Part shown: positions 9,323 to 18,300 of the stretch, piece after piece
How positions within the stretch are numbered: the first letter of the stretch is position 1
Layout: each line of letters starts with the position of its first letter
Source of the DNA: Nocardia terpenica
GTDB lineage: Bacteria; Actinomycetota; Actinomycetes; Mycobacteriales; Mycobacteriaceae
Assembly: GCF_013186535.1 (NCBI RefSeq)
Contig: NZ_JABMCZ010000001.1
Location: 744,001 to 808,000 of the forward strand
Direction: 5' to 3'
Length of the DNA stretch: 64,000 nt
Program-made: the position numbers and the translations under genes
Notes under the pieces: generated by a model
Seen by the model: only the letters and a program-made list of their open reading frames with translations
Database searches by the model: none
What the model was told of the DNA's origin: nothing

Positions 9323-9450
9323 CAGATCCCCTCCTATACCATGCTTTCCACCCGCATACCCATCTTCCATAGTGCCGGGCTCGACCACCCAGGACAGACG
9401 AGCTCCGATGCGATTACAGGCTGGCTGCTCCAATTCCATTACCACGGTGG

Positions 9451-9800
9451 ATGTCTCGCGCTCGATCGCGAAGGATCAACGCGAATTATCGTGCTGGCCT
9501 ATTTGTCCCGTCCCAGCAACTGGCCGTGATACGCGAGTTGCTGGGACCAAGCACCACCGCGCGGTCCACCTGCCTCGTGCGCCATGAGATCCTGCTGGTG
9601 ATCGACGAGTCCGTGCCCGCGGTGCACCCGCTGTGCGAAGACCGGTATACCCCTGCCTATTCCGAGCACCTCGTCGACAGGTTCCTCACCGCCCTCATGG
9701 CCCGGCCAACATCCGGCCGAGTCATGTGCGCTGCAACAGATCTCGTGCCAACACCGGGCCCGCACCAGAGGGTGCGTGGGTGCGGTCGGAGTTCTGAACT
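9451..9800 (+). pseudogene. Truncated small gene of unknown function
   Basis: From ATG 9451 the frame encodes about 115 residues with coding-like third-position GC, including the segment RHEILLVIDESVPAVHPLCE and AYSEHLVDRFLTALMAR. After about 9790 the frame becomes the Arg/Cys-rich shadow of the phage-type gene that begins at 9837, and the open frame runs on meaninglessly to 10191. The simplest reading is a small gene whose 3' end was lost when the phage-like segment joined here. No family recognised. Confidence 0.35.
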
Positions 9801-9836
9801 GCTGAGTGTCGGCCGGTCGGGTTCTCTTGTCGGGCG

Positions 9837-10520
9837 GTGCCTTCGGGGGAGGAGGTCGACGTTCCGCGGAATCCGGACCTGCCGTGTGCTGTGTGTGGAA
9901 AACTCTTGTGGCGCACGAGAACAAGTCGACCGTCGGGTGAAGCCACTTGTCAGCCGTGCCGCAGGGCGGCCCGCGTGCATGCGTCTGAGGCACTGGCGCC
10001 GCCGGTGCGCCGGATCCCCGGAACACCGGGACGGTGGGTGTCGGGCCGGTGCCCAGTGTGCGGGAACTGGTTCGTTTCGCGGAGCCTGCGGCAGCACATC
10101 GCTTGTTCGGACGAGTGTCGCGGACAAGCTCTGCAAGGACAGCGTGCCGCCGTGCGTCGCCGTGCGTGCCGTTCTCATCGTCGGCGGGTGACCGAGAACG
10201 GGCACCCGATCGACCTGGAGCGGGTGCGGTGGTCAGGCGCGGGCTACCTGCGCCGCGACACCGGGTGGACCGAGTGCGAGGGTAGTGTGCGGGTCGGGAT
10301 CACGCATGGCTGGCCCGACCCTCCACCGGTTGTCGCTGCCGTCGTGCTCGGCATCGCCAAACGCGCCAAGGATACCCCCGCCACCGCCGTCGGGGCCCGG
10401 ACCGCCGGGCCGTTCAGCGAGACCCTCACCACCGGCCCGGACGGCTCGATCGGCGGGGTCACCCTCACCCCGACAGAGCGAGATCTGCTCGCCGTCTATC
10501 GGATCGTCGCGATCGGATGA
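9837..10520 (+). CDS. Fusion of phage HNH-type zinc region to head-tail connector
   Basis: 227 aa from GTG 9837 (start uncertain). Residues about 16-110 hold three Cys pairs (CAVCG, CQPC, CPVCG...CSDEC) followed by an Arg-rich stretch, as in the N-terminal zinc part of actinophage HNH proteins; the catalytic His-Asn-His is absent. From about residue 115 the sequence switches to a connector-like protein (GWPDPPPVVAAVVLGIAKRA ... TLTPTERDLLAVYR), typical of short head-tail adaptors. The combination looks like a deletion fusion between two phage genes rather than a designed protein. Its stop overlaps the next start by 4 bp. Confidence 0.5.
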   Translation: MPSGEEVDVPRNPDLPCAVCGKLLWRTRTSRPSGEATCQPCRRAARVHASEALAPPVRRIPGTPGRWVSGRCPVCGNWFVSRSLRQHIACSDECRGQALQGQRAAVRRRACRSHRRRVTENGHPIDLERVRWSGAGYLRRDTGWTECEGSVRVGITHGWPDPPPVVAAVVLGIAKRAKDTPATAVGARTAGPFSETLTTGPDGSIGGVTLTPTERDLLAVYRIVAIG

Positions 10521-10879
10521 GTTTCCCGTTGCGCGGCGTTGTCGGCCATCACCGCTACCGCGACGGCGGCCTCGACGCCCACGGCAACCCGGTCCCCTCC
10601 TATACCCCGCCCCTCGATGCCCCCGGCACCCCAGTTGCGGTGTATGGGTGGGGACCGGCCCGCTCGGCCGAACCCGCCCTGCCCGGCCACGACCGCGTCA
10701 TCATCGACGTCAAAATCTATGTGCCTGCTGACTTTTCGCCCGCGCCACGGGATCTGGTCGATCTGCCCGCCGGGCCGGCGGGGCGTTTCGAGGTCGTCGG
10801 GATAGCCGGCGACGCCAACCACGGCCCGTTCGGGTGGGTGCCGGGCAATGTCATCGCCGTCAGAAAGGTGGACGGCTGA
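10517..10879 (+). CDS. Phage head-closure / head-tail stopper-like protein
   Basis: 120 aa. Beta-rich, with features of siphophage head-closure (stopper) proteins: a start MSFPLRGVVGHHRYRDGG, a central VIIDVKIYVPADFSP segment and a C-terminal GRFEVVGIAGDANHGPFGW strand pair. In phages this protein closes the neck below the portal. It overlaps the upstream stop by 4 bp and the next gene starts immediately at 10880. Family placement comes from length, position and beta pattern, not from a search. Confidence 0.55.
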   Translation: MSFPLRGVVGHHRYRDGGLDAHGNPVPSYTPPLDAPGTPVAVYGWGPARSAEPALPGHDRVIIDVKIYVPADFSPAPRDLVDLPAGPAGRFEVVGIAGDANHGPFGWVPGNVIAVRKVDG

Positions 10880-11142
10880 ATGCCGAAACCGAAACTGTCC
10901 TGGAATACGAATGCTTTCTACAACCTGCGCCGGAGCCCGAAGGTGGTGCGGGAGCTGGAATCTCGTGGCCGCCGCGTCGCCGTCGCTGCCGGGACGGATT
11001 CGCGACGAAATCGGCTCAGGGTGCACGCCGCCCCGAGGGCCGCTGGCGGGTCACCGTGTTCCCCGCGACGGCGAAGGCCGCCCGCCGCAACGCCCGTGAC
11101 AACACCCTGGTCAAGGCGCTGAATTCCGCCCGCGGACGATGA
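10880..11142 (+). pseudogene. Phage gp10-like head-tail protein, frameshifted
   Basis: The N-terminal 38 residues are read from ATG 10880 (PKPKLSWNTNAFYNLRRSPK ... VAVAAG). The matching C-terminus (FATKSAQGARRPEGRWRV, TVFPATAKAARRNARDNT, stop at 11142) lies in another frame. The switch falls at the G run 10991-10993; one extra G would restore one continuous 88-aa frame. The restored stop at 11142 overlaps the next ATG by 4 bp, which supports the original arrangement. Either a real inactivating deletion or a base-calling error in a homopolymer. Confidence 0.55.
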
Positions 11143-11582
11143 GGCCCGTGCCGGAGCTGGTGGAGTTCCCGGCGGTCGAAACCGTGGTCGTGGCCTACCT
11201 GGGCGCGCGGCTGGCGGCTCGTGGGGATCCGGCGAGAATCGCGACCGCTGTTCCCGATCCACGCCCGTCCCGCCTGGTCCGGGTCACCGCCGCCGGTGGC
11301 GGCAACGACCGGCTGGTGCTCGCGGCACGGATGGTGATCGTCGAATGCTGGGACACCCGCGAACCCGCCGCCGTCGAGCTCGCCGAGCTGGCTCATGCGA
11401 TCCTGCTGGCCGCTGCCCGCGACCCGGCCGAGCCCCGCTTTCGCGCCGTGACCACCGTGGGCGCGCCGGTCAACCACGAAGACCCCGACACCAGGTGTCC
11501 CCGTTACCAATTCACGGTCTCGGTCGACCTGCGCGGGACGCTGTTCCAGCCGGGGCCGACCGCGCCCGAGGCTCCGCTGTGA
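11139..11582 (+). CDS. Phage tail-terminator-like protein
   Basis: 147 aa, starting inside the upstream stop (ATGA). It begins with a helix (VPELVEFPAVETVVVAYLG), then strands LVRVTAAGGG and RMVIVECWD, a helix AVELAELAHAILLAAARD and final strands YQFTVSVDLRGTLF. This order matches siphophage tail terminator/completion proteins encoded just after gp10-like genes. No further tail gene follows; the next plus-strand gene is unrelated. Probably non-functional in isolation. Confidence 0.55.
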   Translation: MRPVPELVEFPAVETVVVAYLGARLAARGDPARIATAVPDPRPSRLVRVTAAGGGNDRLVLAARMVIVECWDTREPAAVELAELAHAILLAAARDPAEPRFRAVTTVGAPVNHEDPDTRCPRYQFTVSVDLRGTLFQPGPTAPEAPL

Positions 11583-11685
11583 GTGGTGTGGCGGACGCAT
11601 CGCAGGACGCGGGGGGTGTCAGGCCGTTTCCTCCGGGGGAGGTGACGGGCGTACTGGTCGACAGCGTGTCCAGGTAGTTGTTCCA

Positions 11686-12043
11686 TCACTGGTTGGCGAT
11701 GAAGAACACCAGCCATATCAGCGGCAGGAACACAATGGCGACGGTGGCCCAGCCCGACCACGCGGCGATACCGGCCAATATGTACAGCGGTACCGCGTAG
11801 GTGAACATTCTCTTCCAGAACTCGCGGGGACGCATTTTCTTGTAGTTCGATACCGCCCACCACCCGAACGCGAAGACGAGCACGAACGCCGCGTAGTTGA
11901 GCACGACCTGGACCACGGGGGCCTTGCCCAGGTTCTCCGCTAGCCAGCACCACCCCGGGTTGGGCAGGAGCCCAGTCGATCCATTCGGCGAACTGCTGCT
12001 CGGCGGGCGACGGCTCCAGGCCGTCGTTGATGATCAACAGCAC
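11686..12043 (-). pseudogene. Small membrane protein gene, frameshifted
   Basis: A GTG at 12043 preceded by a GGGAGG site starts a coding-like stretch (LLIINDGLEPSPAEQQFAEW). This frame degenerates near 11955, where a C run (G run on the coding strand) occurs, and a second frame continues with WLAENLGKAPVVQVVLNYAA and ends at 11686. Read together they give about 118 aa with two transmembrane helices (AAFVLVFAFGWWAV and YILAGIAAWSGWATVAIVFL). The second frame alone could be translated from an internal GTG as a 76-aa two-helix protein. One-base indel in a homopolymer, real or artefactual. Confidence 0.5.
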
Positions 12044-12331
12044 AGCGACCTCCCGCCTCGCATCGGTCGCGGCCCGTCGCAGGGTGCGGCAGACCGCGAG
12101 ATTCGAGAGTATCGCGCCAACTCCATTCTGCGGGTTGGTGTTTCACGAAACGGCACTGTCGGTCAGTTGGCACTGGCTACAGGTCGTTGTTGGCACCGAT
12201 TGGGGTGTCGGGCTGAGGACGCGCCGGTGGGGGTGTGTTTCATGATGGCGTGTCTGGTGAATGTCGGCGCAACCTCAACCGACCAGACAACAGCATCGTC
12301 TCGCTGACAGAGGGACTGATCCTCACCCAAA

Positions 12332-14791
12332 GTGCGTGCTGTCGTGCGTGATCGGGCAGACTCACTCTTCGTGGAGCGATATCCCGGCGAGCTCGACACC
12401 CTGCGTGCCGAGAACCTCCGCCTACGCAACCTGTTGCGTCTGACACCGGAACAGGTCGGCGCCGCTGATCCCGACCAGACCAGTGCTGGCACGCCGGTCG
12501 ATATGCGTTCCCGTCCAGAGGCCAAGGTGCGCTTCTACGCGGATCTGTTCCGCTGCCGCACCGATGTCTACGCGGTGCGCTGGGAGAACAAACGCGACGG
12601 CCGATCTGGGTGGATTCCCGCGATCAACGGTCGCTGGGTCAAAGGAGCAAACCGGGACAGCCTCGACTACCGTCGGCTCACTCCCGACGTCATCGCCAAG
12701 CACCTGCGTGGTGATCAGCACATCGGCTTCTACGCTCTCGGCGACGACGACACCTGCTGGTGGGTAGCGGCCGACTTCGACAAAGACACCGCGATGCTCG
12801 ACGCGCTGGCCTACGTAAAGGCCGCACGCGCGAAGGATATTCCAGCCGCCCTGGAGGTGTCGCAGTCCGGACGCGGCGCGCACGTCTGGATCTTCTTCGC
12901 CCACGCTGTTTCCGCCGCCACCGCACGACGACTGGCGACGGGTCTGCTGGCAGAAGCCATCGCCCTGCGCGGCAGCATGAGCTTGACCAGCTACGATCGA
13001 CTCTTCCCGTCCCAGGACACCCACACTGGAAAAGGTATGGGCAATCTGATCGCCGCCCCGCTCAACGGGGCGCGACGCCAACACGGCACAACTCTGTTCC
13101 TCGATCCCGCCACGCTGGAACCCTTCGACGATCAATGGGAATACCTGTCGAGCATCCCGCGCCTGAGTTCCCACGACCTCACCAGACTGACACGAATGGT
13201 CACCGAGCCAACAACCGGCAACAAGGTGCGGAACCTGTCGCTGCCGACCTCATCGAAAATCATCCCCCGACCCGCCGCGCTCATCCGAACGACATTCGCC
13301 GCCCGCCTCACCCTCACTGCCGCCGATCTGGGACCGGCGATGATCTCGGCGGTCAAACACGCCGCGAGTATCCCGAATCCCGAATTCTTCGACCGGCAAC
13401 GCGCACGCAGAAGCACCTGGGACACTCCACGATTCATCCGCAGCTACGACGAAACCCTCGACGGAGACCTGATCCTTCCTCGCGGCCTTCTCACGCTGCT
13501 CACAACCCTGGTCGAATCAGCCGACTCCACGTTGAACATCGACGACAAGCGCGTCTGCGGGACTGCGGTGCAGCTCACATGCGCCACCGAACTGCGCCCC
13601 GAACAGCGCCAAGCGGTGCAGCACATCGAAGCCCACGAACACAGCATTGTCGTCGCGCCACCGGGGACCGGCAAGACCGTGATCGCCTGCGCCGCCATCG
13701 CCTCCCGATCCACCTCGACTCTCGTGCTCGTCGACCGCAAAGCGCTCGCAGATCAGTGGCGTCAACGCCTCCACGAGCATCTCGGTGTTCGATGCGGACA
13801 GATCGGCGGCGGCCGGTCCAAAACCACTGGGTCCGTCGACATCGCGTTGCTGCCCACCCTGACTCGCAGAAACAACATCGCCGAGATCACCGGCCCTTAC
13901 GGATTCATCGTTGTCGACGAATGCCATCACGTCGCAGCATCGGCGTTCACCGACGTCCTCAACCAGATCCCGGCCCGCTACTGGCTTGGCTTGACCGCCA
14001 CACCCCAACGGCGTGACCAGCTCGAAGATCTCATCTACCACCAACTCGGCGCGAACACCCACACCATCACCGCGCCGAGCCCAGGCGAACTGCCAACCGC
14101 CCACACCATCCCAGCACCGCACAGGCAACTCCACGTCCACCCCACCTCGTTCGTCTACACCGGTGATGCTGATCCGGCCAAGCCCGGCGGGATCGCGGAG
14201 ATCTACCGGGCTCTGACCGCCGACGAGCTGCGGTGCCGTCAGATCGTCGACGACGTGCTGCGCGCCCACAAAGACGGAGCCCACGTGCTCGTCCTGACCC
14301 GCTGGGTCAAGCACCTCACCGCACTGGCCGACGCGCTCACCGCCGCCGGTTGCACCGAGGTGATCCAGTTGAAGGGCGGCATGAAAGCCTCCGAACGCCG
14401 CAACGTCCAGACCCAAATAGACAGCGCCGAAACTCCGCTGCTGATCGTCGGCACCACCTCCTACATCGGCGAAGGCTTCGACTGCCCCCGCCTCGACACC
14501 CTCTTCCTCGCCGCCCCGGTCACCTTCCCGAAACTCCTGGTTCAATACGCAGGCCGGATCACCCGCACCCACGCGGGAAAAACCATCGCCACCGTGCACG
14601 ACTACCACGACGCACTGGTGCCGGTCATCGCATCCTCCCTACTCAAACGAGCCTCCGGATACGTCGAACTCGGATTCCCAGACCCCCGAAAACGAGTTAA
14701 AGAAGCCCCAGGCCCCAGGACAGAAGGCTACTTTGCTCAGGCGGACGCTGCGCGAGCCGACAACTTGAACTATCCTCAAGCGGCTCGGTGA
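12332..14791 (+). CDS. AEP primase-SF2 helicase protein, TOTE conflict-system type
   Basis: 819 aa from GTG 12332; a second GTG at 12350 is possible. An N-terminal coiled coil (ELDTLRAENLRLRNLLRL) is followed by an archaeo-eukaryotic primase-like domain at about 60-330: FYADLFRCRTDVYAVRW, the acidic motif AADFDKD near 146, and SGRGAHVWIFF near 180. An SF2 helicase follows: Walker A APPGTGKTVIA near 443, DECHH near 528, GLTATPQRRD, and QYAGRITRTHAGK. This domain pair is what has been called the TOTE conflict-system primase plus helicase. It stands alone here, with no obvious partner nuclease in the same operon. A nucleic-acid-directed defence role is inferred from the family. Confidence 0.8.
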   Translation: MRAVVRDRADSLFVERYPGELDTLRAENLRLRNLLRLTPEQVGAADPDQTSAGTPVDMRSRPEAKVRFYADLFRCRTDVYAVRWENKRDGRSGWIPAINGRWVKGANRDSLDYRRLTPDVIAKHLRGDQHIGFYALGDDDTCWWVAADFDKDTAMLDALAYVKAARAKDIPAALEVSQSGRGAHVWIFFAHAVSAATARRLATGLLAEAIALRGSMSLTSYDRLFPSQDTHTGKGMGNLIAAPLNGARRQHGTTLFLDPATLEPFDDQWEYLSSIPRLSSHDLTRLTRMVTEPTTGNKVRNLSLPTSSKIIPRPAALIRTTFAARLTLTAADLGPAMISAVKHAASIPNPEFFDRQRARRSTWDTPRFIRSYDETLDGDLILPRGLLTLLTTLVESADSTLNIDDKRVCGTAVQLTCATELRPEQRQAVQHIEAHEHSIVVAPPGTGKTVIACAAIASRSTSTLVLVDRKALADQWRQRLHEHLGVRCGQIGGGRSKTTGSVDIALLPTLTRRNNIAEITGPYGFIVVDECHHVAASAFTDVLNQIPARYWLGLTATPQRRDQLEDLIYHQLGANTHTITAPSPGELPTAHTIPAPHRQLHVHPTSFVYTGDADPAKPGGIAEIYRALTADELRCRQIVDDVLRAHKDGAHVLVLTRWVKHLTALADALTAAGCTEVIQLKGGMKASERRNVQTQIDSAETPLLIVGTTSYIGEGFDCPRLDTLFLAAPVTFPKLLVQYAGRITRTHAGKTIATVHDYHDALVPVIASSLLKRASGYVELGFPDPRKRVKEAPGPRTEGYFAQADAARADNLNYPQAAR

Positions 14792-14939
14792 CAGACACAA
14801 CCTGCAAATGATAAGAAAACCTGTCGTCACAGAATGTTGGCGGTGTTCGACCTAATCCAGGGTCGCCGACCGAGGATTCAGTGCATGCAAGGACGCGTCC
14901 TCACCGTAGTCAAGAAGCAACCCCGAGCGGCAGGCTTTT

Positions 14940-15756
14940 GGGCACTACCGACGTCGGGGAGATCCTGTCCCGGCTGCGGGACGACCCCGCCCTGCGTTAC
15001 GACACCGGCGAGGAGATCATGGCCGATGTCTACAAATATCTGGCCGCGAACACCGCCATGTCGGACTGGTTCACGCGCCTGCCGAAACAGTCCTGCACTC
15101 CAGTGCCGGTCCCGGATTTCCTGGCCGCCACCATCCCGGCAGCGTTCTACTATCCACCTGCCGCCGACGGGTCGCGGCCGGGCATGTACTTCGTCAACCA
15201 GCATCAACCCAAAACCCGTTCCCTCTACGGCACCGCCGCGGTCACGTTCCACGAGGCCGTACCGGGCCACTATCTCCAACTGACCATTGCGAGCGAACTC
15301 GACCACCTGCCGCAGTTCCAACGCCAATCGTTCTCCAACACCGCGTTCGTGGAAGGGTGGGGTCTGTACGCGGAACCCCTAGCCGACGAAATGGGCCTGT
15401 ATCCTGATCCGTTGGCGCGCCTGCGAATGCTCACCTCCGACTCGCTGCGCTCGTGCCGCTTGGTCGTGGACACCGGCCTGCACTCGAAAGGCTGGACGCG
15501 CCAACAAGCCATCGACTACATGAGCGCCCACGCCCCCATCTCGCTTGCGGAAATCGAGGTGGAGGTCGATCGGTACATCACGATGCGCGGCCAAGCCGTC
15601 GCCTACAAAATCGGACAGAATGAGATCCTGCGGCAACGCGCCCGCACCGCCGAGCGGACTCGGGGATCGGTTCGACATCAAGACATTCCACGATCGCGTG
15701 TTGAGCGCGGGGCGGTGAGCCTGCCGGTGCTGAAGGAACTGACCGCATCGGTATAA
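14940..15756 (+). pseudogene. DUF885 peptidase-like gene, 5'-truncated and frameshifted
   Basis: Only the C-terminal half of a DUF885 protein (normally about 550-600 aa) is present. Recognisable are ADVYKYLA, HEAVPGHYLQ (the HExxxGH metal-site motif), FVEGWGLYAEPL and AYKIGQNEILRQRARTAER. The start is missing; sequence before about 14940 is unrelated. Near the end, an extra base at about 15658 shifts the frame and a missing G in the run at 15709-15712 restores it, turning a conserved GDRFDIKTFHDRVLSAG-like stretch into an unrelated one before SLPVLKELT returns. Clearly a decayed passenger fragment. Confidence 0.7.
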
Positions 15757-15764
15757 GCTTTGAC

Positions 15765-16799
15765 TCACACCTCGGTATCGGCCGTGATGCGGTCGAGCGC
15801 AGCGTTCCAGGCGTCGCGGAGGAGTTCCCGGTCGGGTTCTCCGATGTTGTCGCCAGAGTCATAACAGCCGCAGGGCCTAGCGTGGAAGCTCTGCTCGCAG
15901 TGATGAACCGCGACATTTCCGCAGTTGGTGCAGCCCACCCATCCGGTGTCGGCGGGAGCCAGGTCGTTGGAAACGTCGTCGCGGTGGTCGGGCTCGAACC
16001 TCTGGCCGAGTACACCGGCCGGAATCGCGTCCTCCGGCCACGCTACCGAACGTCCGGGATCCACCGGTTCACTTCCCAACACCAGCACGTCATGCAGCCG
16101 TGGCCTATCCCCGACAGTTCGATACAAGTCCAGCCGACTGATCTGCTCGATCCGTGCCCACGCGTCCGGGACGCCGACCTCCACGATCAGAGGTGCTTCA
16201 CCGTCGACCACGAAGCACGCCTGGTTGCCCGGGCCACCCCTGTGGTAAACGGCCTGCCAGCCGATGCCGCGGAAGAACTCGCCGAAGACCGCGTCCACTC
16301 CGCCGGCATAGGTGACGCCGTCGACGACCACAGGTTCAGGTCCGGACCAGATATCGTCGAGCATCTCTGTCTCGAATGCCGACCGGACATAACCGACGAC
16401 CCACTCGGCATATTGGTCAATCGACTCCCGAATCGTCTCCTCACTACGGTCCCGCCCCACGTATACCGGCGGATGATCGTCCGGCAGAGGTCGCAATTGT
16501 CCTGTCGCGGGATCCACGATGTCTTCGGGCCGTACGCCGCTGATGTATGAGATCCCGTTGATGCGCATATCCCGCCGCTGCGCCTGAGCATCCAGCCGCA
16601 ACGCTTCGACCAACTGATCGAACCACTGCATCCGGCCGCGACCTCGCCGCGGAACTCGCGCAACAAGTCGGCCGTCACCGCTCATCTCCGATACCCCTGC
16701 CTCAAACTGGTTCTGGTTCAACGACGCGACCGCAACCGACCAGCCCGTTCCACAGAGGTCCGCCGGCCGCACGATAGGCCCACGTGCATTCTCACCCAT
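15765..16799 (-). CDS. Hypothetical protein with C-terminal Cys/His cluster
   Basis: Up to 344 aa; later starts at ATG 16685 or near 16625 (MQWFDQLVEALRL) are equally likely because the first 40 residues look poorly conserved. The central region contains a conserved-looking domain (IDQYAEWVVGYVRSAFETEM; WQAVYHRGGPGNQACFVVDG; LIVEVGVPDAWARIEQISRL). The C-terminus has CTNCGNVAVHHCEQSFHARP then CGCY, a probable zinc site. No membrane segment. It converges with the truncated DUF885 gene and lies in the cargo region. Family not recognised. Confidence 0.55.
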   Translation of the reverse strand: MGENARGPIVRPADLCGTGWSVAVASLNQNQFEAGVSEMSGDGRLVARVPRRGRGRMQWFDQLVEALRLDAQAQRRDMRINGISYISGVRPEDIVDPATGQLRPLPDDHPPVYVGRDRSEETIRESIDQYAEWVVGYVRSAFETEMLDDIWSGPEPVVVDGVTYAGGVDAVFGEFFRGIGWQAVYHRGGPGNQACFVVDGEAPLIVEVGVPDAWARIEQISRLDLYRTVGDRPRLHDVLVLGSEPVDPGRSVAWPEDAIPAGVLGQRFEPDHRDDVSNDLAPADTGWVGCTNCGNVAVHHCEQSFHARPCGCYDSGDNIGEPDRELLRDAWNAALDRITADTEV

Positions 16800-17301
16800 G
16801 CTGGCTTCTCATCCACGGGTTATCTCGGAACGGCGCTTGCCGACCCTCACTGATCGTGACCGAGGAGATGGTGAGCAACCCGCTCACCCACTGCGAAGGC
16901 ACGATCGGCGTGTTCAACCGCCCTGCTGACCGATGCCGCGGCGTCGCGGTCCAGCCGATCTACGAACACCTCGGCACCGAGGGTCCATGAGCTGTTCTTG
17001 CGGGCCGCAGCGAACGCGCTGGCGCTGGCCGCCCGATGCGAAATCCCCGCGCTCGGTGAACTCGGCCCTGCTGCGCCCACCGCCCACCGCTTCGGCCGCG
17101 ATGACCTCCAAGCTGCCGACCCACTGGCAAGACCACGGTAGTGACCATCCTCGGTGTCTCCGCAAAAGAAAACCGACCGATCTACCTGTGGAAATGATGG
17201 ATTCGCGGGGCGGAAACCTGTCGGTAGCGCGTGAGAGTATCCCGTATCTGGTTCAGGCGCTAGTTGCCTGAAAGTTCACCGACGCAAAGGAATACACGAT
17301 C
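16800..17301. other. Gene-poor stretch with possible decayed coding
   Basis: No intact gene. Two short plus-strand frames look partly coding: one around 16870-16990 (MVSNPLTHCEGTIGVFNRPA) and another around 16985-17140 in a different frame (HELFLRAAANALALAARCEI). They could be pieces of one frameshifted gene. The last 60 bp before 17302 hold the AAAGGA ribosome-binding site of the GIY-YIG gene. No repeat or RNA gene recognised. Confidence 0.3.
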
Positions 17302-18012
17302 ATGGGATACATCTACGCCTTTCAGCTGGGGTCGCTGGCGAAGTTCAAGATCGGCCAGACTTCGATGACGCCCGAGAAGCGAAGGTCCTCGCTGCAAACC
17401 TCGTGCCCGGAGCCGTTGTCGTTGTTCGATGCCATCGAAAGCGACGAGTACAAGGCCCTCGAGAAGCACATCAAGGACACGTGGGGTCACCGACGCAACA
17501 CCGAGGGCGGTACCGAGATCTACCACCTCACCGAAACCGAAGCCGCGCAACTGTTCTCCGACTGCCGGACATGGGTCATCGAGGAGTTGCCCAAGTTGCG
17601 GCGAACCGAGGAGCTCGAAGCCCTCGAACCGGACCCGACGGTGTTGCCCAGCGACTCCCAGACCCTCGCGCTGCGGGGTCAGTGGATCATGCTGCATGAC
17701 CAAGAGCAGCGGCTTCAGCGGGAGTATGAACAGGCTGTGGCCGAGCGGGCGCGGGTGGAGACCGAACTCAAACTCGCCATCGGCACCGCCACTGGCATCG
17801 ACGGAGTCGCCACCTGGGAGACCGGCGTCAAAAGTCGCCGCATCAACCCCGACCTGATCGAAGCCAGAGAGCCGGAGCTGTATGAAAAGTCTCTGGAGCC
17901 GAGGTTGAACGCCGAGACGTTCAAGACCCTTCTCAAGGCTCTGGGACGCGAGGACGACTACGAGAGTTTCCAGGAGATCCGGCACACCAGGAAATTCAAA
18001 ATCGCCGAATGA
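17302..18012 (+). CDS. GIY-YIG (T5orf172/MUG113-type) nuclease-like protein
   Basis: 236 aa from ATG 17302 with an AAAGGA site. The N-terminal 90 residues match the GIY-YIG fold of T5orf172/MUG113-type proteins: GYIYAFQLG, KFKIGQTSMTPEKR (GIY...YIG variant with KIG and a catalytic-type Arg), then a helix EYKALEKHIKDTW. A coiled coil spans about 130-160. The C-terminal 80 residues (TGIDGVATWETGVKSRRINP, ESFQEIRHTRKFKI) resemble the tail seen in proteins associated with phage recombination nucleases. Convergent with the STAND gene on the other strand. Nuclease activity is inferred from the fold. Confidence 0.7.
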   Translation: MGYIYAFQLGSLAKFKIGQTSMTPEKRRSSLQTSCPEPLSLFDAIESDEYKALEKHIKDTWGHRRNTEGGTEIYHLTETEAAQLFSDCRTWVIEELPKLRRTEELEALEPDPTVLPSDSQTLALRGQWIMLHDQEQRLQREYEQAVAERARVETELKLAIGTATGIDGVATWETGVKSRRINPDLIEAREPELYEKSLEPRLNAETFKTLLKALGREDDYESFQEIRHTRKFKIAE

Positions 18013-18300
18013 GCGGCATCCGGGTCCGGGCCGGTGCGTGTGGTGGTCGGCCTATCCTTGTCGGGCATGGCGACGATTTCGATCGATGACGCGCTGCTGG
18101 CCTGGATCCGGGAGATCCGGGAGTCTGTCGGGCCGGGGGACTCTGGTCGGGACAGCTGACAGGCTTGCGTGTCAGCGGAACGTAGCCGATCGCATTCGTG
18201 GTGCCTGGCTGGTAGCAGACGGTGAGTGACAGTACCGCTGCCGAGTGCGGGTCTGGGCCGGTCGCTTTCGCGTGGTGTCGTTCTGAGTGGAGCGTGCATG

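Larger units (their letters stand above)
9837..11582 (+). mobile_element. Remnant of a phage head-tail module
   Basis: Four consecutive overlapping plus-strand genes with the order and sizes of a siphophage connector region: an HNH/connector fusion, a head-closure protein, a gp10-like protein (frameshifted) and a tail-terminator-like protein. No portal, capsid, terminase or tape-measure gene flanks them, so this is an isolated fragment, not a functional prophage. The stops and starts still overlap by 4 bp (ATGA) at 10517 and 11139. Confidence 0.6.

Noticed and set aside
18068..18160. A 30-codon plus-strand frame (MATISIDDALLAWIREIRES...)
   Set aside because: It has a sensible start but no recognisable family, ends quickly, and cannot be separated from chance; it may be the stub of a lost regulator.
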